A DNA stretch of 62,242 bases from JBCCTX01 sp964468435. GTDB taxonomy: Bacteria; Bacteroidota; Bacteroidia; J057. Under the pieces are notes generated by a model. That model worked only from the letters and a program-made list of their open reading frames with translations. It made no database searches and had not been told where the DNA came from. The position numbers and the translations under genes were made by a program. Of this stretch, positions 47,623-56,229 are shown in pieces; positions within the stretch are counted from its first letter, which is position 1; every line of letters begins with the position of its first letter. The stretch covers positions 1 through 62,242 of the forward strand of contig CAYXVE010000027.1 in the NCBI GenBank assembly GCA_964468435.1, in the 5' to 3' direction.

Positions 47623-48262
47623 ATGAATACCTATTACTACTTCTGCTTCACTATCATATTATGTATAATTTCCTGCAGTAACTCTCAGGACGAGACCTCC
47701 TCCATTGCAGGCATCTGTCTGCCTCGATCACTGAACAACTGGTAGAAATGGAACTCAACGAGCCCCATTCTGAAGTGCGCAGTCAATTGGCTGCCATACC
47801 TAAACGATTGCCGGGCAAAGAGGCACTTCCTATCACCCAGTCCCTGCTTACACATGATGAAGATATGAAGGATCCACATATCCCCTTACAGATTTGCTGG
47901 GCGCTGGAAAATAAAGATATTTTAAATCACAGGGAAATCCAGGTGACGATGATCAAAACAGAAATATGAGACGCTATCATCGTTAATAATATGATCCTCA
48001 AGCGCCCGATGCTGCGTTATGTCAAGTTTCTAAGCAAGAAAACTGGCAGGCTTGTACTCGATTTCTCGAGATAGCTCATGACCAGTTTGCCGTTTCCTCA
48101 TTGATGGAAGGTTTCTGGGAGGGAATGCGAGGTTAAGATGTCAATTCACTCCCAATAAAATTGCTGACAGCCATTAAATCGAGATCAGATCCACAGGATG
48201 ATCCAAACAACTTTTTTTGTAGCAATCAGAATATAAAACCTCTTAGGGTGGCAGTAGAATGA
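47623..48262 (+). pseudogene. Broken HEAT/heme-binding dehydrogenase-like gene
   Basis: A lipoprotein-like start (MNTYYYFCFTIILCIISCS) ends in a stop at NNW. Another frame gives LVEMELNEPHSEVRSQLAAI, RLPGKEALPI and DPHIPLQICWALE, the HEAT block of planctomycete-type heme-binding proteins. A TGA at 47967-47969, a frame change to NWQACTRFLEIA, a TAA at 48134-48136 and the piece LPIKLLTAIKS follow. Several lesions and missing ends make this a dead copy of the family of the gene at 41328-44759. Confidence 0.75.
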
Positions 48263-48276
48263 ACCAGCAGTTTACT

Positions 48277-48321
48277 CATGTTAACGAGGAAGTCTCAAAA
48301 GTCGACTTCCTCATTAACATG
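48277..48321. terminator. Long hairpin, possible bidirectional terminator
   Basis: CATGTTAACGAGGAAGTC at 48277-48294 pairs with GACTTCCTCATTAACATG at 48304-48321 (17 of 18 pairs, one G-T) around a 9-nt loop. It lies just beyond the stop of the isochorismatase/ThuA gene. A T run is weak, so an ordinary intrinsic terminator is not certain. Confidence 0.5.
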
Positions 48322-48326
48322 AAAAG

Positions 48327-49919
48327 TTATTTTTCACGTTTTGACTTTACTAAACCCGCCTCATTAGGAATAGGCATAGTTTCAACCAGCAACCAATAAA
48401 CAGACCTGGACAACATTTCCCGGAAAATTTCTTGATCAAAATCCTTCCAGTGTCCCAGTGAAGTATAAAGCACCTGGCTATCATCATATCGACGTGTCCA
48501 CATAATGGCTTGTTCAGGTTTTCCCACCGAAGAACCTGTCAACAATACCTGAGCATCCGGACTGAGTGGCCCTGTTTTATAAAGCCATGCAGGACTTTTA
48601 TACCCCTCTATGCTGGGAAGTAAAACAGGGTGAGCTTCCATGCCAGGAACAATAGAAATAACACTCTCCGGAGCATCATGCCCAAAATGCCCATGATAAT
48701 TACCTCCCAGGACCTCTGGATCGAAGGTAGCCCATTCCTCATATGCCTCAGGCTTATTACCGCGCACATCAAAAGCATGACTACTTGTCCGCAAAGCTAG
48801 TAATGGTTTACCTTGTGTAAAATAATGCCTGATATGATCCATCTGCGATCCTGGAAGCGCACGTCTACGGATATACATGACAGCCAGATCGCTGTTTGAC
48901 AATTCTCCTATGCCAGCAATATGGTGTCTTTCTATCCCATCCGCATCGGACTTCCCCACTGCATAATCAACCGCTACATTATATTTTACCAAAAGCTCTT
49001 GTCCCCAGGCTGGAAGGGTCTCCTCAGCTCGATATTCATCCTCTGCGTGGATGAGTAATACACGGGGGCGCTGGTCATCCTGAAAGCGGAAAGCGGGTGT
49101 ACCAGTAAATACCGTTGAACTTATAGTCGGACAGATATACTTCTCGATGTGCTCAATAATCAGGTCTGTTCCCGTAAAGTGATTCACATATGGCCAGCTA
49201 TCAGGGTTGTACATGGTATCAGTCAAATCACGCATTAACACCACATTTTTTCCGCATCGGGTCAAATTGCGAAGCCCAAAAGGTCTTCCCAGTACGCACA
49301 TGTTTGTATGAACACCCATCAGAATGACATTTTCAATCCCTTCTGCTTCCAGCAGATTCCAGATTTCTGCTCCCGAGGCTGATATGGCATCTTCTTCAAA
49401 GATCTCGATAGACTCGATCTGCTTTTCCCAGGCAATGTAGGATTCGCAGTCTCCACAATCACAACCCCCATCAGTCTGATCGATTGGATATACCTCTTCT
49501 TCTTCAGGACTGATCCATTCGCACCAGCTTTGGATTTCATCTGGCATATTGGAAGCTTGTGGAGCCTCTAGGGCACGTTTCCGCGCAGGATGTTTCTCAT
49601 AGTAATCTACTACGTCGCTGGGTGCATGGATGATCATCGCTCCCTGAGATCTGGCGATCTTTACCACTTCGTTCATCACAGGAGCTAGCTCTGCCACACG
49701 TGCCGTAGCACTTTCGCACCAATGTTTATCCCACATATCACAAATGATAATAGCAGTCTGGTCCATATGCCAGACGTCTGGCCGGCTTACCATTTTAAAA
49801 CGATCATGGGAACGCTCCTTAACATAGCCCCTAAGATCTACGCTTAATGAATCAACTTGTCCAAACCCTTGAAAAATCTGAATTCCACAGAATAATAAAA
49901 GAAAAATAGATCGCAGCAT
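48327..49919 (-). CDS. Isochorismatase-like and ThuA-like fusion protein
   Basis: This 530-residue secreted fusion has a signal peptide (ending QGFGQ). An N-terminal cysteine-hydrolase domain carries IIICDMWD (Asp61) and VHTNMCVLGRP (catalytic Cys208). A ThuA-like domain from about 283 carries LLIHAEDEYRAEETLPAWG and IRRRALPGSQMDHIRHYFTQGKP. The start ATG at 49919 is chosen over the TTG at 49928. The second domain mirrors the free ThuA protein at 46057-47196. Substrates are not known; the fusion suggests the two enzyme halves act in sequence on a small metabolite outside the cytoplasm. Confidence 0.8.
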   Translation of the reverse strand: MLRSIFLLLFCGIQIFQGFGQVDSLSVDLRGYVKERSHDRFKMVSRPDVWHMDQTAIIICDMWDKHWCESATARVAELAPVMNEVVKIARSQGAMIIHAPSDVVDYYEKHPARKRALEAPQASNMPDEIQSWCEWISPEEEEVYPIDQTDGGCDCGDCESYIAWEKQIESIEIFEEDAISASGAEIWNLLEAEGIENVILMGVHTNMCVLGRPFGLRNLTRCGKNVVLMRDLTDTMYNPDSWPYVNHFTGTDLIIEHIEKYICPTISSTVFTGTPAFRFQDDQRPRVLLIHAEDEYRAEETLPAWGQELLVKYNVAVDYAVGKSDADGIERHHIAGIGELSNSDLAVMYIRRRALPGSQMDHIRHYFTQGKPLLALRTSSHAFDVRGNKPEAYEEWATFDPEVLGGNYHGHFGHDAPESVISIVPGMEAHPVLLPSIEGYKSPAWLYKTGPLSPDAQVLLTGSSVGKPEQAIMWTRRYDDSQVLYTSLGHWKDFDQEIFREMLSRSVYWLLVETMPIPNEAGLVKSKREK

Positions 49920-49997
49920 GATTGGCAATGGTTGTAATATCAGAAATATTGTATCTATATTTAATTTACCTAATTGTATTTAAAAAACGAATATAAT

Positions 49998-50720
49998 ATG
50001 CTACTCACTCGCTTTCTTATCTTAATCGTATTGTTTATTACAATCAGTAGAATATTTGCCGCAGACTATTATGTCTATTATCTCGGAGGACAGTCCAATA
50101 TGGACGGTTACGGATATACGGATGAACTGCCTGATTCGTTGAATCAGGAACTATCGGATGTTATGACCTTTCATGGGAATACCGCCTCCGATAATCTGGA
50201 TGCTCCAGACGGGAAAGGGATCTGGGTAACCCTTCGCCCCGGGCATGAGATAGGTTTTTCTTCAGATGGCAAAGAGAATTCCTATTCAGAGCGTTTGGGT
50301 CCAGAGTTGACTTTTGCCAGGCAACTCAGTTACCTTTACCCGGCTCGCAATATAGCGATCATCAAATATTCCCGGGGAGGGACTTCCATTGATTGCAATG
50401 CAGCAGGTAAATTTGGATGCTGGGACCCGGATTTCCAGGGAAAGACTGGTATCAACCAGTACGATCACTTCCTTGCCACCCTTCGCTTTGCTATGTCCTT
50501 GAGCGATATTGATGTAGATGGGGAGACAGACAGGCTGATACCTGCTGGTATACTCTGGATGCAAGGAGAAAGTGATGCATCTTATACTGAAGATATTGCC
50601 CTCAGGTATTATGACCACCTCAAAAGGCTCATGGATCTGATCAGAGCAGCCTTACAAACTGATGATTTGACCGTTGTTATCGGAATAATCTCAGATTCCT
50701 GGAATGATGAAGAAGACTAA
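49998..50720 (+). pseudogene. Sialate O-acetylesterase-like gene, truncated by an in-frame stop
   Basis: The product starts at the ATG at 49998 with a signal peptide (ending RIFAADY). It carries the SGNH/SASA-type block LGGQSNMDGYG, a YSRGGTSIDCNA segment and LWMQGESDA, as in sialate O-acetylesterase-type carbohydrate esterases. The frame stops with SWNDEED and TAA at 50718-50720. The same frame then continues KVWDHGELVQYA, the natural next part of this family, so the stop is a nonsense lesion. The C-terminal part containing the catalytic Asp/His is missing; the frame instead runs into a heme protein. Confidence 0.75.
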
Positions 50721-50834
50721 AAAGTATGGGATCACGGAGAACTAGTCCAGTATGCAGATGACTTAAACACTTCTCTGGAACTGGTAACTAGTCCCCGACT
50801 GTATGTCGAACGCGATTTCAATCGCGGTAGGCAG

Positions 50835-51914
50835 ATGTTTAAAAAGGGTCTTTGTATCAGCTGTCATTATATGCATGACCAGGGCGGAAATATTGGTCCG
50901 GATCTTACGACAGCTGGCAACAGCTTCGGAGTAGAACAATTGCTCACGGCAATCATCGAACCCTCCAAGGATATTAGTACCCGCTTTCAGTCGACTAAAT
51001 TTACCTTGAAAAATGACGACGTAGTTCATGGAAGAATAGTTAGTGAAAATGAAGAAAACTATGTCCTACAGACCGGAGCAGATGTATCACAAACCCAGGA
51101 AATATTCAAGGTAGACGTGGCTTCCAAAGAAAGTTCTCAGATTTCCAGCATGCCTCAGGGGCTCCTCAATACCATGAATAAGGAAGAGGTACTGGACCTG
51201 CTCTATTACATCGTGGAAGTGGCCCGAAAAAGTAAATCAGGTATTACCGCTGAAATACATGAAGATCAGACTATATTTGAGGTGGGAGATTCTACCTTAG
51301 TCGAGATCATCGACTACTCCGGTCTAGGCGAGATATACTATACGCTTGATGGTACTGATCCCAATAATCAGGCTATCAAATACACCCAGCCATTTTTTGT
51401 CAATCAAAGTACCCTGATCAAGGCGGTATCCATATATGAAGAGATCATGAGTGATGTACAGGTACGTTCTGTTCATGCAATAGACAAGGAGCAAAATGGC
51501 CTAAACTGGAAGCTGTACCGCAATCGCGATCCGGAATTGCCCGATGTCTCAGGGCTGCAGCCAGATGCTACCGGGGTAGCCTACACGATCAATGTCAACA
51601 ACATCGCAGAAGCTGAAAATAAATATCTCCTTCACTTCGAAGGCTATCTCCAGGTCGATAATCCCGGTACATACACTTTTTACACGCTTCAAGACGATTT
51701 CATCCGTCTCTACATCGATGATCAGTTGGTGGTTGAGAGTTTGCAGAGATGGTTTGATGGAGAAAAACAAGGAAAAATGCAGCTAAGTGCCGGACCTCAC
51801 AAAATCCGTGTAGAATACTACGATCACCTCTCAACAGAGTATGTTGCCGTATTCTGGGAAGGCCCGATAATCCCTAAACAGGAAATTCCTGGACATGTAT
51901 TGTTTAGAAAGTAA
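50835..51914 (+). pseudogene. Heme-binding CxxCH domain with PA14, lacking its N-terminus
   Basis: A 359-residue frame begins in a cytochrome c domain (FKKGLCISCH; Cys at about residue 7, no signal peptide). It ends the cytochrome part with QISSMPQGLLN, then a chitobiase C-terminal-like segment (YYTLDGTDPN) and a PA14 domain (FEGYLQVDNPGTYTFY, YIDDQLVVE). It is in the same frame as the acetylesterase upstream, joined through LYVERDFNRGRQ. Without an export signal heme cannot be attached, so I regard it as a broken copy fused to the acetylesterase. A read-through fusion product is a remote alternative. Confidence 0.7.
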
Positions 51915-52380
51915 ATACAACTAAATTGATGGACACAATTTTTTGTATTTTAAAAAGCCATACGCTCAATTCAAATGATCCCCCTGTGCATAGGTTATCT
52001 GTAGGCGAGGGGGACGAAAGGGGGTGATTATGAAGAGATAGATGATTTATTCAGCTTATACTCCTTAATCATCCCCTTTACCCACACCGTAATATACACA
52101 TTTCGGATTCTGCGACCTTCTCTCTCTGCACTTTCCACCACTGCAAGGGGGCATATCAAATGTATATTTACGATTGTCATAGCACTTAATACTCTGTAAT
52201 CAAACTAAAGTAATTTTGATTACAGTGTACTTAAGTAGTGCGACATATTTAGCCATACATTAGCACATCCCCTTTGATCATGTAATGGATATTAACTGAC
52301 CCCCCAAATTTCTCGTTACGAAATTCTGCCCCCTTAACTGGATAGTGCGTTGCACAAGGTATGTAAGATATCTTACGTTG
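51915..52380. other. Intergenic region with a palindrome
   Basis: This 466-bp gap has no confident gene. A minus-strand frame of 50 codons (52028-52180) is protein-like in part (ESAEREGRRIRNVYITVW) but matches nothing I know. The palindrome at 52194-52225 is listed separately. Confidence 0.35.
52194..52225. repeat. 11-bp palindrome with 10-nt loop
   Basis: CTGTAATCAAA and TTTGATTACAG are perfect inverted copies. No T run follows, so a regulatory site or a transcript hairpin is more likely than a terminator. It lies 156 bp beyond the lyase gene stop. Confidence 0.4.
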
Positions 52381-54285
52381 CTAATTTCTCTCCGACAACC
52401 TTACGCTTACCTTATTCTCTCCCTCCTCAAAGATATAGGCGGGCATCCTCAGCTCAATACGCTTGAGTCCTTCCAAGCTGCGGTCCAGTTCAAATGGCGG
52501 AGGATCGAGGGAAACCACGGAGCAACTAATACCGGGATGCGAAAGGTTCTCCAGCTTGAGTCGCTTGCCATCCTGGCTCAGTATGGCTCCCTGGTCTGTT
52601 AAGTCTACATCCGCCTGGGTGATGAACTGCCAGGTGACCATCTGGGTCTGATCATCTACTTCTAGGTAGTCCTCAATTAACAGAGAGGTGGGACTATCCT
52701 TTACAAAACGACGTCTGGCACTCTTTAGCTGCCCCTCAAAAGTTGGCGTAAGGTCTATGGTTGCCTCAGGTTTGCTACCCGTTTTAAAATCTGTAATCGT
52801 TGCCATTCCGTCCACTACATGGAGCTTTCCATCCACCGTCAAGGTGCTATGGCCATAGTTGTTTTTATTGAGTAGCTTCCAGCGCTCAGAATCCTGCGAT
52901 TTACCCCACAGTTGAAATCCAGTCTTTTCCAGATCATGATAGCTCTGATTCCCCGGATCAATAATCCAACGCACACCATTTAATTCAAATACAAATGAGC
53001 CGCCATCCATATTGCCGTGGTTGACCGTTCCTCTACCCCCTTTACCTCCAAAATAATACTGGTGCGGATCATCTTCACCCCCGTGAAATATGACAATCGG
53101 ATTAGATCCCTCACCTTTCCAGGCCTTAGGTAATTCTTCTTGGGTCGTTGGTTCAAATTGAGATATCCATACCAGTCCAGCTCCCGCAAGCCTGGAAAGC
53201 TCTCCCATCTCTGACGGAGATCTGAGAAATCGTTCCTTTTCAAAAAAAACTTCATTTCCTGTTTTTAAAGCAAACCAAGCTAGTGTAACATCGCCATTTT
53301 CACTCCTACGGTCTCCACAATCAGCATAGTTGTAGTAACGTCCTGAAGGAGCAATACTTAAAACACGAAATGTAGCACTTTCCTTAAAGGCAGGATATTC
53401 TGCAATTCCGAAATCTTTCCCAAAAGCACTCTCCAGCATGGACGAAGTAATGACAGAAAAGCTAGTCCCATATCCCCAATAAGTAGATCCTTCGGGATAG
53501 TTACCATCGGGACCATACTCTACCAGGGCATGTGGCATGCCCTCCAGTGCCCGATGAATAGTTCTGGAAGCCAGTTCGGGATCATCCTCAGCAATAACGA
53601 TCGCCGCTGCGATCATTCCTCCATGACATACCTGATTCCAGTTGTTGGTACCTGTGACCCAGCCTGTGTTACCATCAGGATTGTAGCTTGGCTTGATCCC
53701 CTTTTCAATCAAGGTGCTTTTTGCCAATTCTATCGTAGATTCTGGCAGATCACCTGCAGTCCAGTCAAGTGCCAAAGCGACTGCCAGGGACATCTCTGCT
53801 ACATCCAGGTAATGTGAAGGATTCCAGTCAGAGAAATTACATACCGCAAGCACTTCCTCATTGATCCTGCTAAGTACTTCTACATCTTTATCTATCAGAT
53901 AGACCATTCCCAACATATTCATTCTGTACAGCATCTCCCTGGATACACTCAGCAATCTTCTTCCTATTTTTCTACGCTCTAATAAAGGTTCTTTCCGTAT
54001 TTCTACGGCATTTAGCTTGATAGCTTCATACATATTTTGTATGACGGGGTCTGATTTGGTCTTTTTTTTCAGATTTTTAAATATATCGCGGTCAACTACC
54101 AAACGGGGCATTTCTTTGCGAAGATTTTTTTTGAGGTAATCGACCGTCATAGGATTTTCCAGCTTGGGAATTTCGTTCTGAGGGGGGTCTGCCTCAGTCG
54201 GGTTAAAGGCCACAAGAGACAGACATATTAACAGCATAGGTAATGCAAGTCTTATTCGACGAGAAAATAAATGTAAGTCCTTCAT
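52381..54285 (-). CDS. Heparinase II/III-type polysaccharide lyase
   Basis: This 634-residue secreted protein has a signal peptide (ending SLVAF), an N-terminal alpha/alpha-barrel half (about 40-360) and a C-terminal beta-sandwich (about 400-634), the heparinase II/III architecture. NNWNQVCHGG, YGPDGNYPEGSTYWGYG, NHGNMDGGSFVFELNGVRW and YGHSTLTVDG are characteristic. It would cleave a uronate-containing polysaccharide by beta-elimination. Sequence alone does not tell heparin-like from alginate-like or ulvan-like substrates. It is the last gene of the self-regulated SusCD locus and follows a hairpin. Confidence 0.85.
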   Translation of the reverse strand: MKDLHLFSRRIRLALPMLLICLSLVAFNPTEADPPQNEIPKLENPMTVDYLKKNLRKEMPRLVVDRDIFKNLKKKTKSDPVIQNMYEAIKLNAVEIRKEPLLERRKIGRRLLSVSREMLYRMNMLGMVYLIDKDVEVLSRINEEVLAVCNFSDWNPSHYLDVAEMSLAVALALDWTAGDLPESTIELAKSTLIEKGIKPSYNPDGNTGWVTGTNNWNQVCHGGMIAAAIVIAEDDPELASRTIHRALEGMPHALVEYGPDGNYPEGSTYWGYGTSFSVITSSMLESAFGKDFGIAEYPAFKESATFRVLSIAPSGRYYNYADCGDRRSENGDVTLAWFALKTGNEVFFEKERFLRSPSEMGELSRLAGAGLVWISQFEPTTQEELPKAWKGEGSNPIVIFHGGEDDPHQYYFGGKGGRGTVNHGNMDGGSFVFELNGVRWIIDPGNQSYHDLEKTGFQLWGKSQDSERWKLLNKNNYGHSTLTVDGKLHVVDGMATITDFKTGSKPEATIDLTPTFEGQLKSARRRFVKDSPTSLLIEDYLEVDDQTQMVTWQFITQADVDLTDQGAILSQDGKRLKLENLSHPGISCSVVSLDPPPFELDRSLEGLKRIELRMPAYIFEEGENKVSVRLSERN

Positions 54286-54360
54286 AATGAGTAATATTTA
54301 AGAATAATTTATAAAAAACAGGGGAAGAGAGAAAGAAAAAAGCAGCTACTCCATAAGACA

Positions 54361-54387
54361 AAGCTGTAGGCAGAGTGCCTACAGCTT
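54361..54387. terminator. Strong hairpin between susD and lyase genes
   Basis: AAGCTGTAGGCA and TGCCTACAGCTT form a perfect 12-bp stem with a 3-nt loop in the 143-bp gap. On the minus strand the T run is poor, so it may attenuate transcription or stabilise the susCD mRNA rather than end it. Confidence 0.55.
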
Positions 54388-54428
54388 AACTATCACTATG
54401 AGCATAAAAAACGAAAACTACTTAACCT

Positions 54429-56207
54429 TTACCAGCCTGGATTTTGTTTGATATTAGGGTTTTGAGAAATAACACTCAGCGGAATAGGCCAGAGGTAATG
54501 TTTGTTTTCATCAAATACGGGGTCTTCCCAGTCAGTGCCCTTATATACATCAATGTAAGGCACACCATCTACCAATGTAGTCTGAATAATTGCTTTATCA
54601 TAGCGTAAAACTGCATCTTCATCAAAACGTATGCCCAAGTCGGGTTGCTCCAGCTTCTTGCCCTGCTTCCAGCGGCGAAGATCATCATAGCGAAATCCTT
54701 CCATGAATAACTCTACACGACGCTCGCGACGGATCTCTGCGATCAATGGAGATACCCCATCGTTGACATATCTTGGATCTACGGGTACATTAGCCAGTTC
54801 CAGATGTGGCATCGCTACGCGGTCGCGCAGCAGGTTGATACTCCTATCCAGATCTTCCTGGGTAATCGTACCTAACTCGGCTTTAGCTTCGGCATAGATC
54901 AGTAAGACTTCTCCATATCGGAGAATAATGGCTGGAGTATTTGACGTATTGTAGGTCGCATAAGCCGTATTTACATCAAACACTTTGATAATGTGGTAGC
55001 CTGTATTGATACGCTGTCCTCCTTCCATGCCATTTAACCTGGGATAGGGGCGTGTATCGAAGTTACCATAACCGTATACACTTACATCATCGGGATGCAG
55101 CACCGTTTGTCTTAAACGAGGATCGCGATTTTCAAATACATCTTCAATTTGACTATCACCTTTGTAGAGGGGAGACAAAGTAATGGGTAATCCATCAGTA
55201 CATAAATAATCTTCTACTATGCTCTTGGTTGCCCCCCCATTGTATCCTCTATGGTAACTCTGAACGTGGTTAGTAAAAATACCCTGTTCATATCTCCGCC
55301 AATACATAACCTCAGGCACTCCAGTAAGGTCTGAAGGAATGCGGTGAATCGCATTGTAATCAGTAGTGGGGGTTCCTGTGGAATAAAGGGTGTAAGGCCC
55401 GTTGTCCATGACTTCCTTAGCAGCGTTTGCAGCTTCTTCCAGCCATATATCCGGATTTGCCCCTCCATGGTATTTGCGCCAGGTACCTTCAAATAAGCAC
55501 ACTCTGGCTTTTATTAATAATGCAGCCCAGCGATTGAGACGACCGGGTCCACCGCCATCTCCCCAATCATCCGGAAGCTTTTCAGTAGCAAAATTCAAGT
55601 CAGCTAGAACGTTATTCATAACTTCTTCACGCGGTGTGCGTGCAGCATACAGCTCTTCTGAATCGATATTTAGCTCCTTATCCAGCCAGGGCGCATCGCC
55701 AAATTTGGATACTTTATCTGCATAGAACCATCCCCTGAACAGACGCGCTTCAGCAGCATATTTGTCGATAACAGCCTGAGGAATATCAGCCTTACCATAA
55801 TTTTCTAATCCAATATTGATGGTACGGACAAATGACCATCCACCATTTCTGTATCCAAACCATTGAGGGGAAGAGGGAACTGTATGCTTACCTGCACGTA
55901 CTTGTTGGAAACGAGAATGGCGCGGATGTGTTGGAGCAATATTATCTGCAAATTCATCCAGATACCAGATGCCCCAACGATGGCTGCTAAACCCGTCGTG
56001 GTGTCCCATTAGTATAGGTACATCATTATCATTACGAGCCTGATCGTACATGCGATTATTGTATACCATCAAGTCATTTTCGGTGTTCCAAAAGGTCTCT
56101 TCACTGATCTCATCCAGTGGAAAACGCTCCAGGAAATCATCATTGCAACTCACCAGAAAAAAGGTTGCAAGAAATATCAAGCTATATTTAATAAATGTAT
56201 TTTTCAT
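54429..56207 (-). CDS. SusD/RagB-like nutrient-binding lipoprotein
   Basis: This 592-residue lipoprotein (Cys in FLVSCND) has the SusD helical pattern: LFRGWFYADKV, RWAALLIKARVCLFEGTW, ILRYGEVLLIYAEAKAELG, and RRVELFMEGFRYDDLRRWKQG near the C-terminus. It binds the glycan at the cell surface for the SusC transporter encoded 22 nt upstream. Confidence 0.93.
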   Translation of the reverse strand: MKNTFIKYSLIFLATFFLVSCNDDFLERFPLDEISEETFWNTENDLMVYNNRMYDQARNDNDVPILMGHHDGFSSHRWGIWYLDEFADNIAPTHPRHSRFQQVRAGKHTVPSSPQWFGYRNGGWSFVRTINIGLENYGKADIPQAVIDKYAAEARLFRGWFYADKVSKFGDAPWLDKELNIDSEELYAARTPREEVMNNVLADLNFATEKLPDDWGDGGGPGRLNRWAALLIKARVCLFEGTWRKYHGGANPDIWLEEAANAAKEVMDNGPYTLYSTGTPTTDYNAIHRIPSDLTGVPEVMYWRRYEQGIFTNHVQSYHRGYNGGATKSIVEDYLCTDGLPITLSPLYKGDSQIEDVFENRDPRLRQTVLHPDDVSVYGYGNFDTRPYPRLNGMEGGQRINTGYHIIKVFDVNTAYATYNTSNTPAIILRYGEVLLIYAEAKAELGTITQEDLDRSINLLRDRVAMPHLELANVPVDPRYVNDGVSPLIAEIRRERRVELFMEGFRYDDLRRWKQGKKLEQPDLGIRFDEDAVLRYDKAIIQTTLVDGVPYIDVYKGTDWEDPVFDENKHYLWPIPLSVISQNPNIKQNPGW

Positions 56208-56229
56208 ATTATGGATAGAATGACAAAGA

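Noticed and set aside
52028..52180. A 50-codon minus-strand gene
   Set aside because: It is short, matches no family I know, has no clear ribosome-binding site, and lies in a region of low constraint.
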